A DNA stretch of 64,000 nucleotides from Sapria himalayana (taxonomy: Eukaryota > Streptophyta > Magnoliopsida > Malpighiales > Rafflesiaceae): assembly GCA_029783825.1 (NCBI GenBank), contig JAREIK010017918.1, positions 496,001 through 560,000 of the forward strand. Reading direction: 5' to 3'. The notes under the pieces are model-generated. The model had not been told where the DNA came from. It saw nothing but the letters and a program-made list of their open reading frames with translations, and did no database searches. Shown here one piece after another: positions 1 to 10,829 of this stretch. Position numbers and translations under genes: made by a program. The stretch's first letter is position 1. Each line of letters begins with the position of its first letter.

Positions 1-510
1 TTGACTGAGCTCTTTACATATTACGATACTAGATATAATAGTAGTAGTGATGAGACTCTAAGTACAAACATGAATATCATAATCAGAAATGATTCCTATT
101 CCATTCAATTAGCGAAAGAGAAACAATGAAGTGGACCGTCAAATAGGAGTGAGCTGTCTTGATACTTAGATACCGATTATTGCTCAATCTTATCACATAC
201 CGATAATAAGAATCTAAATATTTTATAGTAATAGAAATTATATGAGTCTACCTATTTCGTGCTATCTAAGATGACATGGGATCTACTAACTCTTCCAATA
301 TTGAGCATAGCATTGAAGTTTGTTTTTTCTGTTACATTAAATGTGATTTCAAATATTAGATCAAGATTATGATCAAATATTATTAAGACAATAGCATGCA
401 TAAAGATTAGAAGAATTCGAACTTGAAGATCCAAGATCTTGTTGAGACTACAACAAAAGCAGAAATTAATTTTTGATGATGATTCATGAAACATTGATTA
501 CAATTGATGA
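1..510 (+). pseudogene. hAT transposase C-terminal fragment (dimerisation region), broken
   Basis: Translation gives the C-terminal part of an Ac-type hAT transposase: TYYDTRY near the start, LDTDYCSILSHT around 165-205, and then the hAT dimerisation segment (a degenerate VASEVCFFCY-type stretch near 300-340) that in the family allows the protein to dimerise and bind the element ends. Several in-frame stops and shifts are present, so no product is expected. Identity rests on the alignment with element B in this window and on knowledge of the hAT C-terminal dimerisation domain. Confidence 0.8.
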
Positions 511-1090
511 CTGATATGAAGTTAAGCTATTAATGATTGAGCTGAGTACCAGAGCTTACTTTACTACATTCAGCCTACTACTATTGATATGTTGATGCTG
601 ATATCATCATTAATCATATGCTGGCGATATTTATCATTTTTATTTATTATTTTTGAATTGTATTTATTTGTTTTTTTGTCATTTTACTTTGAAGCATAAT
701 TCAGACACTTATATTTTTGTGATTGGCATTTGATTGGATTTATGTTTTATTATTTCAGACACTGATACTATTATTGATTCAAGCACTTGTTAGATTTTAC
801 TTGTTTATATTTTATTTATTTTATTAATTAAAAATTAATTAATTAATTATTTTAATTTAAGTATTAAAATTTAAATTTTTTAATAATTTTAAATTTGGAA
901 TTAATATTTTTCCAAACGGCCCAAATCCAACAACTCCAGACACGACCAAACCCAAAAAAGTTAAAAGCATGGCTGACAAGCCATGCCAGGCCGACTCTAC
1001 CGAAGTCGTGTCGTACGAGGCACAGCTCAATGTCCTGATTGGACCACCTAAAAATGAGTCGGGCCAACTCATGCCCGTTTGACACCTCTA
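1..1090 (+). mobile_element. hAT element C, 3' part (5' part lies outside the window)
   Basis: The first ~520 bases align with the 3' end of the transposase of hAT element B (around 31009-31600). After an AT-rich tail comes a GC-richer subterminal block, then the terminal repeat at 1073-1090, gcccgtttgacacctcta, the same end as in the other hAT copies of the window. The following 8 bases (1091-1098, catgagtc) would be the target duplication, but the partner is outside the window. Sequence on the right is a minus-strand hAT of the same family (G), so C appears to have jumped into G. The element is old: many C-to-T type changes and stops. Confidence 0.85.
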
Positions 1091-1129
1091 CATGAGTCAT
1101 CATCTACCAACAATTCTTGTGCTCTCTTT

Positions 1130-2960
1130 CCAACTCTATCCTAGATGTCTAACATCAAATTCTCTCAATTCTTCATGCGTACAAGTGTCTTAATGATATA
1201 TGATCACAGTTTCAATTTTCTATCTAAAAAGACATTGACTACTATAAAAAAAAGACTATTACTGCGCTCAATATCAAAAAGTCAATAAATCTCATGTTAT
1301 TTTAGATAGCACGGGATATGTGAACTCATATAATTTTTATCATAATAAAATATCAGCATTCTTGTTATTATTATATGATAAGATTAAATAGCAATAAGTA
1401 TCTAAGTACTGAGATAGCTCACTCATATTCGACATACCATCCCATCATTTTTCATTCGTTAACTGAATGAAAAAATCATCGTCTCCAAATATAATATTTA
1501 TGTTCATACTCAAAGTCTGACTAATACTACTACCATATAGAATATCATAGTATGTAAATAATTCGGTTAATTTTTTGGGAATGAACCCTTCATGTTAGTA
1601 TTTATGATTCATGCACGCAAATATGTATGTTAAAATATTTTCTACTCATTGCACTTTAATTTTAAGATCCATACAAGTAAATAGATAATAAAAAGATAAA
1701 ATAATGAATCAGTATTTTAATTATTTGATTTCCATCTCAATATACATAACACTAAATGTATAATCATCTTTAAACTTGATAAACATGCTACTAATATTGT
1801 ATATATACCTAAGTGCAATACAATTAGTGAGAGCATACACAAACGAACATATGTTCAACATGTCATACAAAATCTTCAAAAATTTTATAAAAAAAAATTA
1901 TGTATCTCAGTCAGCATCATCAATAATAAGTTCGTCACACTTACTATAGTCGGATATCATATGTTTGTATCCAACACATCGCTCTAATATCAGGTAAGTG
2001 TACTTCCAGAGATATATCACATCCATTTAAAATTTTTTCTTCTTTAGACTCATAGATAAATAGAGACAAGCAAACTCATGTTATCGGTTAGGCGTTCTAA
2101 GATATTTTAGTGAGTTTCTTATTTTTCTAATGTTGAAAAATTAACTTTCATCATCACTTATACTATCAAGTTAATAATATGACATGCATTTAAAATAAAA
2201 AATCTCACCTAATAGTCTGTCTCTAATAGTCCTAACAAACATATTAATAATTACTCTATTGTTAAATACATTATCAAATGTGATACTTAATATTTTATTT
2301 TGAATATAATTATCTCTAAAGATTCTCAGTATACACTTATATATGACATATCATCATGAGGATGAAAAATCTCATAAAATCTTAAAATCTTTTTATTTTC
2401 ATGTATAATCTATATAGTAGGCAGTAAGACATATAAACAATACATCATTATGACTAGTCTAGATATCAGACATAACGAACATTACTTCACTATATTACCT
2501 AAATTTATTAATCATTATTTATTTTTCCAACTTATAATATTTAATTATGTCATTTTTACATGTGGACCTAGAAATCCTATAATAAGCAAACTAGCAGTAG
2601 ATCTGTATGATACTGACAACACTAGGATCCTCCAAAAATCTAATCAAAATGTCCATAACAAATCAATTTGATCATGTCTTCCTTCCTTAAATTAGTATGC
2701 TATATGAAGAGGATCAAAGAAGCTGAACTATATCCAGCTTCAAAGACCCTGCCGCACATGCTTAGTTGGGTTAGCTTGAGATCTAATGTATTTGATGTAT
2801 TAATTGACATACCCTTTTAGGTGTCTAGTTTCACACGCACTCCTACATGTATATATTTTTTTATAATAGTTACATTGTGTCAATTCTTCATCGATAATTC
2901 TATTATTTTTATTTTTTATTATGTTAAAATAAATTCAAACTACAAATATTTTTCTAATTT
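1130..2960 (-). pseudogene. hAT transposase pseudogene (element G)
   Basis: Reading the minus strand from ~2960 to ~1130, the segments match element B in order: the part corresponding to the BED-type zinc finger and following region (about 2960-2650), the SGVVFVTSDIWTSH-like catalytic-region block near 2450-2520, the MKIFREYK/FDNASNN block near 2240-2340, and the C-terminal LDTDYCSIL and dimerisation blocks near 1290-1430. Frameshifts and stops occur throughout. No open frame exceeds about 80 codons. It is a dead copy, older than B. Confidence 0.75.
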
Positions 2961-3512
2961 TTTTTACTTAGGCATTTAAATTTGAGTCGAAACCATGAAA
3001 GAAAATATAATTTCGACCTTAAACCTTTTTGTAGAGTTATCATTATTATCTACATCTAAATCTATATTAATATCATTATATTATACTCACTAATAGTCAT
3101 TATTTTGTTTGTCATGAATAATTTATGTATATTTAAAAAAAATACATGAATTCTAGAGAAGAGATAAATTCGTAGCCCACACTCCACAATAATAAGTGAT
3201 AGAACATCAATAGAAACTCCTACTTTATATTTCTTTAAGCTTTAAAAAATTAATTTTAATGTTAAAATAATAAATCTTAATGCTTTAGAGTTTAAACTTT
3301 AAAGAGATAAGATGGAGAGCAAAGATAGAATAGAGGAGCAGGATAGTAAAGAAAATGACAGAGAGAGTTGAGAATAACAATGAGAATAAAAAACTTCAAA
3401 CTCATAATCTATATTTATAGATTTTTTTTAAATAAAATTTTATATTTTTTCGAATTTTTTATATCTTTTTGAATATAAAATTGGACATAAACTCAATAGC
3501 CGTCGGATTAAA

Positions 3513-3606
3513 ATGTGGCAGGAGGCACCTATTGCCATTTACATATGGCAGCTTGAATTATCTACCACATACACATGGTGGGTTTCATTGAAAAAACCTG
3601 CCACAT
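3513..3606. repeat. Inverted repeat with 10-bp perfect arms inside hAT G
   Basis: Arms atgtggcagg (3513-3522) and cctgccacat (3597-3606) are perfect inverted copies. Weaker copies of the same pair (atatggcag, taccacata, catggtggg) lie between them, so the segment reads like three imperfect ~30-base hairpin units in tandem. It lies just inside the GC-rich end of hAT G. Function unknown. Confidence 0.6.
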
Positions 3607-3949
3607 GTACTTTGCGGATATTTTAAAAATTTTTAATTATGAATAAAAAAACAGTACAAGGCGAGTAAGACACTGGCCAAGTGGGTCATGCCCTCTTCCT
3701 AGTTCCCGATCCCAGGTCAGGTTTACCATGCCAGTATATCGTGCCAACGGGCCAAGCATGAGGCTTATGTCTAGCCCAACACGAGGCACAGCAGCCTCTA
3801 GCCTAGCATGACAAGAGTTGTGCATCGGGCCGTCCCGACCCAAGTCCAAGCACGATTATGGATCGTGTCATGTCGGGCCAAGCACAACTCAATCAAGTCA
3901 TGCCTCGTGCCGTGCTCGGGTCGCCTGACCCACTTGACACCTCTACTTC

Positions 3950-5080
3950 AATATCACAATGAAGGAATGCATTCCTCATGTTCGATTGATATATAATCTA
4001 TCTAAGAGAAACAATGATAAAAAATATATGGGTAATCATCTTGACCACGATAGATAAAGTATCTCAATAATTTATATCTTAAGTTTATGCAAACCCTCTA
4101 ACTATAATATTAGCAAAAGCCAATCAACATTCCCTTTAGGTCTAGTCTTTACCGTGTACATCCACTTACATCCCACTACCAACTTATCTCAATGCTTCGA
4201 AATAAAATCTCATATATAATTAAAAATGATTATATTCAATTCATCCAACATAACTTATCACATGATCATCTTGGAAGACTAAGTACCTCAAAAAAAGTAA
4301 TAAGGATGTTACAACAATTAAGACTAAATACAAAAATAAATTTGGAATATCAAAGTAAAAGTATGAAAGTAGTATTGGCCATAGGAGATAAGTATCTCAA
4401 TAATTCATATCATAAGTTTAAGTAAATCCTCTAGCTATGATATTGGCATAAAGCTATCAACATTTCCTTTAAGTACAGTCTTTAACATATACATCCACTT
4501 GCATCCCACTACTAACTTATCTCAAGACTTAGGAATAATATCTCATGTACAAATGATTGTATTCAGTTCATCCAATATAACTCATCCTATCATCACCTTA
4601 AAAGATTGAGTGCCTAAGAAATTTAACAAAGAAGTTGCAGCTATCAAGACAAAACACAAAAATATAATATATAGTATCAAAACAATAGTAAAATAATATT
4701 TTTGTGACAATGTGTACTAAGTAGAACATAATATAAATTTCTTTCATAGAGCAATCATAAGGTTTAAGTCACTACTTTGAACTAAATCAAAAAAATTACA
4801 ACTACCTTACTAGGGTGAAACTGTGAACATATCTGTCAAGTATTATGTTTGTCTAATATATACCTTAATGATTAGCTTCAAAATCTTTATCTTATCTAGT
4901 GATGAATATCCAAGTAGAAAGTATGTAATCAGTAAGTCAATGATAGTCAAATACTTAGAGAAGCACATGTTGGTTGAAAGAAATAAATGCATTCTATTTT
5001 GTTCAGTCACTGAGAAAGTTATTTGCTTGGTTAGTTTATCATGCATAAAAATACCATAAAAAATAATAGCACAACTCAAC
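3950..5080 (-). pseudogene. copia pol fragment: start of reverse transcriptase, partly duplicated
   Basis: On the minus strand the KLVVGCKWMY-VK block that opens the copia reverse-transcriptase domain is seen twice, near 4140-4190 and 4470-4520. Downstream of the left copy is a degenerate PVVKM-type block and then the NAFLH block at 3955-3990, where the hAT insertion cuts it. Minus-strand frame 5079-4843 (VTEQNRMHLFLSTNMCFSKYL) resembles 17340-17500 in copia II and therefore belongs to the same polyprotein, probably upstream of or within integrase. No catalytic YxDD box is present here, because the element is cut before it. Confidence 0.65.
4040..4705. repeat. Tandem duplication, unit ~333 bp, in copia I
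   Basis: The stretch beginning gtatctcaataat recurs with an offset of about 333 bases (4061 and 4394). The block tcccactac recurs at 4171 and 4504, and ttcatccaa at about 4240 and 4567. The two units are diverged, so the duplication is not recent. It duplicates the first part of the reverse-transcriptase domain. Confidence 0.75.
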
Positions 5081-5580
5081 TACTTAATAAAACAATTGAC
5101 TAAAAATAAATTATCATGATATTCACAAGAAAAAAATAAGTTAAAAAAAGGATAAACATTATCATGTCATCTGGTTTGTACTATAATATTTGGTCACAAC
5201 AATATTAAAAATTCTTGACTCAACAAAAAATATTGATATTGTCATGTCTTATGGCATGTATGACAATGTAATTGATCAGTTATGATATGAGTATTAGCTC
5301 CTAAATTTATAACCTAAAAATTCAAAATGAGATAATGAAAAAAAATTATAGATGTATGTGTGTTTTAGCCAAAGCTAATAGTGCCTAAGGAATGAAAGTA
5401 GAAATACTTGTGTACGGATAACAAGATTAATAAGTGTACATATAAAAAATTCACCCTAAATAGATTGGATAGTCTATTATACAACCTTTGAATCCTAAAA
5501 TATTCCTTATAACTTAAGATATGATATTAAATATTTTTCCTGAGTGTATCAACCTCCCACAAAAAAAATATCACTATTGA

Positions 5581-5600
5581 CTCTCTCTCTCTCTCTCTCT
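5581..5600. repeat. (CT)10 microsatellite
   Basis: A pure CT dinucleotide run in the middle of the degenerate copia I sequence. Confidence 0.9.
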
Positions 5601-6329
5601 TGAAGCACCCTTAATGGCTCTCTATATACCACTGTGTGGAGAAGTCACTATAGTTGTCTAACTGATCATTATTACCATGCTCAACCTACATGTAATTATA
5701 GATAGCACTCTAAACCATCCTCTGATAAATCTATGAGAAAACTAAAAGTGTACTATCATTAAAGACCTGAGAATATGATCATACAAACTCTTCAATGCAA
5801 TTTTGTCTGTCAACAAAGATATCACTCTAGTAATCCTCTCACATAAATATATCCAAGCAACATAATGATTCATCTCATTCTAATTAGTTAATGTATATGC
5901 CAACAACTAAATATTACTATTATCATAAAATTATCCTAAATAAATATATCGATGAAATTAAATCTCAATTTTTCATGCATATATGAAAAGAACTAAATAT
6001 ATTAATAATACTCAAATTAATTGATTATCATAAATAAACAAATAATCATACAATGATCATCAATCACTCATCTAACCGAACATGAGAATGAGATGACTCA
6101 ACCAACAAGTATCTCACGTTCCATTGACCCAAGAACCAAATCCTTATGAAAATAGTTTATAGCAAATATGTACTCCAATTTTTAGTAAATTATCCCTAGT
6201 GATCTAACATTAATTTAGGTCATCCTTTTAATATGAAGCATGAAAGAGAAAAAACCAATACCATGACACCAAAACCAATGCAACGCACTATGGTTTCAAA
6301 CAAAAATTATAAAATAGACACAACTCATT

Positions 6330-6610
6330 GAAACAAGTATTGTATTGGCACCACCATTGGAACCACCATCGAAATTGCATTGAGAACCACCATAGACTTA
6401 CTGAATCACCACAAAACCACAGTCAATATCCACAGTCAACCAGTTACTCTCCAGGCCATATGAAAACGAAAATCATGTGGAACAACAAATTTTTCCTTTC
6501 ACAAAATATCAATGTAGCCATTATTAATAGCAAACACCAACACACATAGTCACCAACATTGGTGCATGGTGCACCACCATGCACGTCACCATACACCACC
6601 CTTTAGTCAC
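6330..6610. other. ACC/CCA-rich leader tract of the copia family
   Basis: Dense accacc/ccatca triplets on the plus strand (ggtggt on the coding strand). Similar tracts lie at 18640-18910 (copia II) and 24400-24620 (copia IV), each at the same place relative to the LTR. It is therefore a family feature, probably near the start of gag or in the leader. No conserved product is seen. Confidence 0.55.
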
Positions 6611-7588
6611 TAGAATTGTCTAATACTATGGTAAATTTAAAGTATTTAAACCAATTAGTATTATAAAAAATTTAGGATTTCAGCAAAAAATCAATAAAAA
6701 ATAGCAAGGAGAGATAGGAGGAGAGAGAACAAATAAAACTAATGTTATACTTTTTATCATTGAAATTAAAAATAAGAAATAATAATACATATATTTAAAT
6801 TGAGATAACCTACTTATCAAGTATTCTCATTAAAAATAACATAAAAATTAAATAAAATAAACTTACGAAACACATTAAATCTCAATGAGATATAATATTA
6901 AAATATTAAAAAAATAATACTATAAATTATATTTCACATCTAAGTTCTATCTTTTTTGAGCATAAAATTATTTACTAGACACCATGTATCGATACTCATA
7001 TACAAAATAAAATAGCTGAAAAAAATCATATATTTAATTGAACCGACGACTATACTTTTACCAAATAAAAGCATTTACGGATTTAAAATAAACACAATTA
7101 AATAATAATTTTGTTATCAATTAAATATCATCTTATATCTTTTTAAGTTGCAGGTTGCATCCCACATTAACTTATGTATTGCATAAATAGTCTATCTTAT
7201 CTTTCACCCAAGGCTTTTGAGCATATTTATTTTATTCAAGATTCATATCTTGGTAGAAAAGAAATAATTTCATGTCATAAGTATTACTTACCAAAAATAT
7301 GACACTTATTATGAGAATAAAATATAAATATTATTATCTTTGAGAATAGATCATATTAAAAGTAACCCCATATATCAAAAAAACATATACAAACTCATAA
7401 TGAATATACAATGAGAATATCTCATAAATAAACATTAATTATATTGGGACAGCCCACATGTTTAGTACTCTCATTCAAAGATAAAAAATATAAAAACACA
7501 ACCAAAACAAACAAACATAAATAATAACACATTTACTCACATTGGTACATAAATATCTATAACATCAAACTTGAAAGAAAAAAATGAG
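6611..7588 (-). repeat. Probable primer-binding site and LTR of copia I
   Basis: At 6619-6632 the plus strand reads gtctaatactatgg, a decayed complement of the tRNA-Met-type primer site (TGGTATCAGAG on the element strand). What follows, purine-rich then AT-rich, parallels 18953-19430 and 9816-10140. A block near 7460-7520 (tactctcattcaaag) recurs near 24745, supporting an LTR. The outer end cannot be set. Confidence 0.45.
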
Positions 7589-7596
7589 CTTAAATC

Positions 7597-8051
7597 TAGA
7601 GGTGTCAACCGGGCCGGGCCGGCACGGCATGGTTCAGCCGTGCCTGGGCCGGTCCGGCATGGAAAAATTCTGTGCCCGGGCCCGTGCCGAGCCCGGGTTT
7701 GGCACGAGTCGTGCAGTGCCTGGCCCGGCAAGGTTCGGCCCGCAGCACGGCACACCGACACGGGTTTATCCCGTGCAAGGTGTCCCGTGAGCCCGACCCC
7801 ACGATGCCCCTCCCGCAAAAAAAGACCGCAGGTCGGGTCGAATCAGACCCGACCTGGTCCCCCGTATCCCAAACCGCTCGGACAAGCAAGCCTGAGCGGG
7901 CCAGGCAAGGCACCGCACGGCCCGCCGTGCCTGCGGGCCGTGCCGGGCCTAGTTTTTTTAAACCGTGCCGAGCCGGGCACGGCACAGAAGCACGGTCTTG
8001 CCCTAAAAAAATGGGTCGGGCTGGCCTGTGCCGGCCCGTTTGACACCTCTA
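7597..8051 (+). mobile_element. hAT deletion derivative (MITE 1), 455 bp, GC-rich
   Basis: Terminal repeats tagaggtgtcaaccgggcc (7597) and its inverse ending at 8051, flanked by 8-bp duplications cttaaatc (7589-7596) and cttagatc (8052-8059), 7 of 8 identical. The first ~270 bases are collinear with the left end of autonomous-type element B (28632-28950) and the last ~110 with its right end, so this is an internal-deletion derivative. It retains many CpG sites and is among the youngest insertions here. Long open frames across it are composition artefacts. Confidence 0.92.
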
Positions 8052-8574
8052 CTTAGATCTCTTCAAGATAATTATGAAAATATCAACTAGTTGATTTATT
8101 ATAGAAATATAAAATATAATAAAAATCTCATTTTTTATCTTCTTTCTAAAAAATAAATAATTCACTTTTGTATTTCATTTTCATATGCTCGTGAAACCTG
8201 AATTGGAGGTTGTATATATCTTTGTCTGACTATTATAAATAAAAAATAATAAGAGAAGAGGACACTCGATCTCATTAAGATGTATGATCTAAAGTATATC
8301 ACTAGTTATTATCATCATCATCCTAAACTTTACTTTTATGTTGAATCTAGAAATCATCATTTATCTCTTATTTTTTCATGAGATAAGATTGCTTCAAAAA
8401 ATTTACAAAACTTTATAATATACCTCATCCCAATGTAAGTTGATGTCCAACTCAACTTAAAAATTCAACTATCTAAAAGTATTCATAATAACTAAAAGGG
8501 ATAACAAAACTCAAAAAATTCACATACTTTAGTACACGAAGTACTATATCTAAGTAAACTTATTGTGAAGAATT

Positions 8575-9420
8575 TTAAAAATGGCTAATTATATTAACTA
8601 CATAAATTATATTTAATCTAGTAATAATAAAATAGTTAAACGTTTCTATGATTCTCTTGTATATAATTAAATTAAATAAAAGGCTCACAACAAACAAGTA
8701 ATTAGTATATATCTCAATAAGTCTATCTACTAAAATATAACTCACAAGATTAACCCCTATGAGAGTAATGACTGCATATCTTCTATTTGACAACACAATA
8801 CCTCTCTGGTAGTAAATAATATTTATTATAAAAAAATATTCGAGTCTCACAAGATTATTCATCTAAAACTATACATAAAATACTTCTTGAATTAGGTGAT
8901 TTACAACTTATTATCTCATAATATAGATATCATCTATATACATAATTAACATGATAAATTTGTCATATGAACTCCTCTAGATAAATAAAAGATAACATAT
9001 AACATATATGTATAAACCAAATAAAATAATTGGTATTGAAAACATTACAAAGTAAACCCTCAAAGACTTCTTCAAGTTATATAATATCTTCAATAATCTA
9101 TAAATTAAATCTAACTATACTGCTTAAAATCAAAATAATTACTTCATATATATCTAATTTTCAAGGTTACTGTAAAAAAAAGATATTTTTCACCTTTCAC
9201 TAGTATATCATTCATCTATGAAAAATTGTAGTGATATAAGTATTTTAACCAAAACAATCTTACCCACTAGAGAAAATATATCTTAATAATTCATGTTGCA
9301 TGTTATGTAACCTCAATCATAATAAATCTCATCTTCAGACAATCTATCTTTCCATTTAGATCAAATTTTCATAATGAACACTTATATGCAACTAATAATA
9401 AATTTTTTCAAATATCGAGA
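8575..9420 (-). pseudogene. copia reverse transcriptase/RNase H remnant
   Basis: On the minus strand near 9230-9290 a decayed PVAKI-TVRILLSL-type block is visible, followed by the catalytic box YIDD encoded at 8929-8940 (IMYIDDIYIMR). The open frame 8862-8575 then reads MNNLVRLEYFF, GIVLSNRRYA and NYFIITRLNIIYVV, matching the copia connection and RNase H entry blocks (LKYFLGIE, GIVLSQRKYA, YLTITRPDI in the family). The family function is copying element RNA into DNA. This copy is dead, but the YIDD core is preserved. Confidence 0.75.
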
Positions 9421-9839
9421 AACTAATTTTCAGGTCTCATTTGAGCGAATGATATTTTTCTCTTCCGACACGATATGACATCATTCTAAATAAAATAATA
9501 TTTGAAAAAAAAATTTTGATATTTTAGTATCATAAAAAGAAAAAATTATAGAAGACATTATTTTTCCATAGAAGAATCAAAAGAACAAAATCAAAAGAAT
9601 CAATTATATGGATCAAAAATGACAATTATGAGTCATCTAACTTTTTTGTAAAAATTTTCTACTTCAAACCAGTTATATATATCACATTCTCCTAAAATAG
9701 ACTTTAAGAATTGGGCTGTCAAGTCTCCTCATTCCCAAATCATCCCTAGCTAAGACTAAAATAAACACTCAAGAACTACCAGCTCAGCTACACTCAAACA
9801 TTTCCTTCCAACTATATTAGGGTTTGTATAAAATTTGGG

Positions 9840-9990
9840 GGAGGGTAGAGAGGGAGAGAGGGAGAGAGAGAGAGAGAGAGAGAAAGCAAAAAAAAAAGAA
9901 AAAGCAAAAAGAAAATAAAGAAAACAAAAAGAAGAGAGAGAAAGAGAAAGAGAGAGAGAGAAAAAAAAAAAACAAAAAGAAGAGAGAAGA
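9840..9990. repeat. GA/GAAA-rich low-complexity tract
   Basis: Purine runs (gagagaga, aaaagaaa) cover about 150 bases at the start of the copia III LTR. Related purine-rich blocks at 6700-6740 and 18965-19010 show it expanded from an LTR feature. Long frames on both strands here are artefacts. Confidence 0.85.
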
Positions 9991-10140
9991 AAGCGAAAGA
10001 AAAAATGATATTACTTTTTCATTACTTTCAAAAATGAGAAACATATATGGATAAAAATGAACAATCAACATGTTGAGTGCTATTATACCAACAAAATAAG
10101 AAAAAATAAGACAGTGCAACCAAAACTAAACTAAACTTCA

Positions 10141-10829
10141 ATACGTACATTTTTAGTGAGTCCATACATATCACAAATATTCAACTTAGATGAGAGAAAA
10201 GATAGTTATGATCCTTTAAAAACTTTCATAAATATGTATATAATTTCTCACTAGTAGACACATAGATGGTAGATATAGAATATTTATAAATTTTCTTTCA
10301 CATGAAATAACAATATATCTTGATATATTTCATCCAATCATTAAATATCAAATTAGCAACAATATGTTGAGTTGTTTGGTTATCACACAAAAAATATCAT
10401 CAGCCTTTACACTAACAAGCACAACTCCTCTAAGAAGTAATTGATCCATTAAAACTCACAAATAACCAATATTAAAACTATGTATTATATCTCTACATTA
10501 GATCTAAAAATAATAATCTACTAAATTTTTCAGGAAACACGATTACGTACAAGAAAAGTATGAAACTTGACACCTAATCTCACCTTTTTGATTAAAGAAG
10601 GCCCAACTTAAATTTTGAGCACATCTCTATTTGGTTATTATTGAACTCCACATAATAATTTTTTTTGGATCAATTAACATGTATTATCAATATGCTTATA
10701 TGTATCTAAGATTTAACTAAAGATATTTCACTAAAAATCTATTTTATGTGAATTTAATAAAAACTAGTAAAATCAAATATATTTTAGGTAAAATTAATAC
10801 ACTCGATAAAACAATTGCTTGCAAGGGGG
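10141..10829. other. AT-rich stretch, nothing recognised
   Basis: No coding blocks, terminal repeats or tandem structure could be supported. It may contain the outer end of the copia III LTR. Confidence 0.5.

Larger units (their letters stand above)
1091..3945 (-). mobile_element. hAT element G, minus strand, interrupted by element C
   Basis: On the minus strand this is collinear with hAT B: terminal repeat at 3927-3945 (tgacccacttgacacctcta type), a GC-rich subterminal block 3640-3945, a motif like the AACGGCTA/ATCCGACGGCTA element near 3500, an AT- and CT-rich leader near 3300-3420, then transposase remnants down to ~1130. Its 3' end lies left of element C and beyond the window. Bases 3946-3953 (cttcaata) would be its outer target duplication. 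To the right, copia reverse transcriptase sequence starts at once, so G is inserted in copia copy I. Confidence 0.75.
3946..7588 (-). mobile_element. Ty1/copia copy I, minus strand, degenerate
   Basis: Minus-strand translation gives copia reverse-transcriptase landmarks (YQSN-NAFLH at 3955-3990, VGCKWMYTVK near 4150-4175). Further right come segments shared with copia copies II and IV, an ACC-rich tract (6330-6600), and a probable primer-binding site and LTR from about 6620. The order right to left is LTR, leader, gag, pol, as expected for a minus-strand element. hAT G interrupts it on the left, and a hAT derivative sits at its right edge. All frames are broken. Confidence 0.65.
8060..10140 (-). 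mobile_element. Ty1/copia copy III, minus strand, internally shortened
   Basis: Right to left: LTR-like purine-rich block (9816-10140, matching 18953-19150), a short leader, then reverse transcriptase and RNase H remnants (9420-8575), then AT-rich sequence up to the MITE 1 target duplication. gag, protease and integrase seem to be missing between ~9450 and ~9800, so this copy has a large internal deletion. Stops are frequent. Confidence 0.6.

Noticed and set aside
7571..8056. Open frames of up to 161 codons across the GC-rich MITE 1
   Set aside because: They lie in the element ends, overlap on both strands, are low in complexity (P/G/R/A), and recur wherever this MITE type occurs (also 23639-24035 and 28596-29088).
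9817..10119. Frame of 100 codons rich in F, S, L (and the opposite one rich in K, E, R)
   Set aside because: Low-complexity GA/GAAA tract at a copia LTR.
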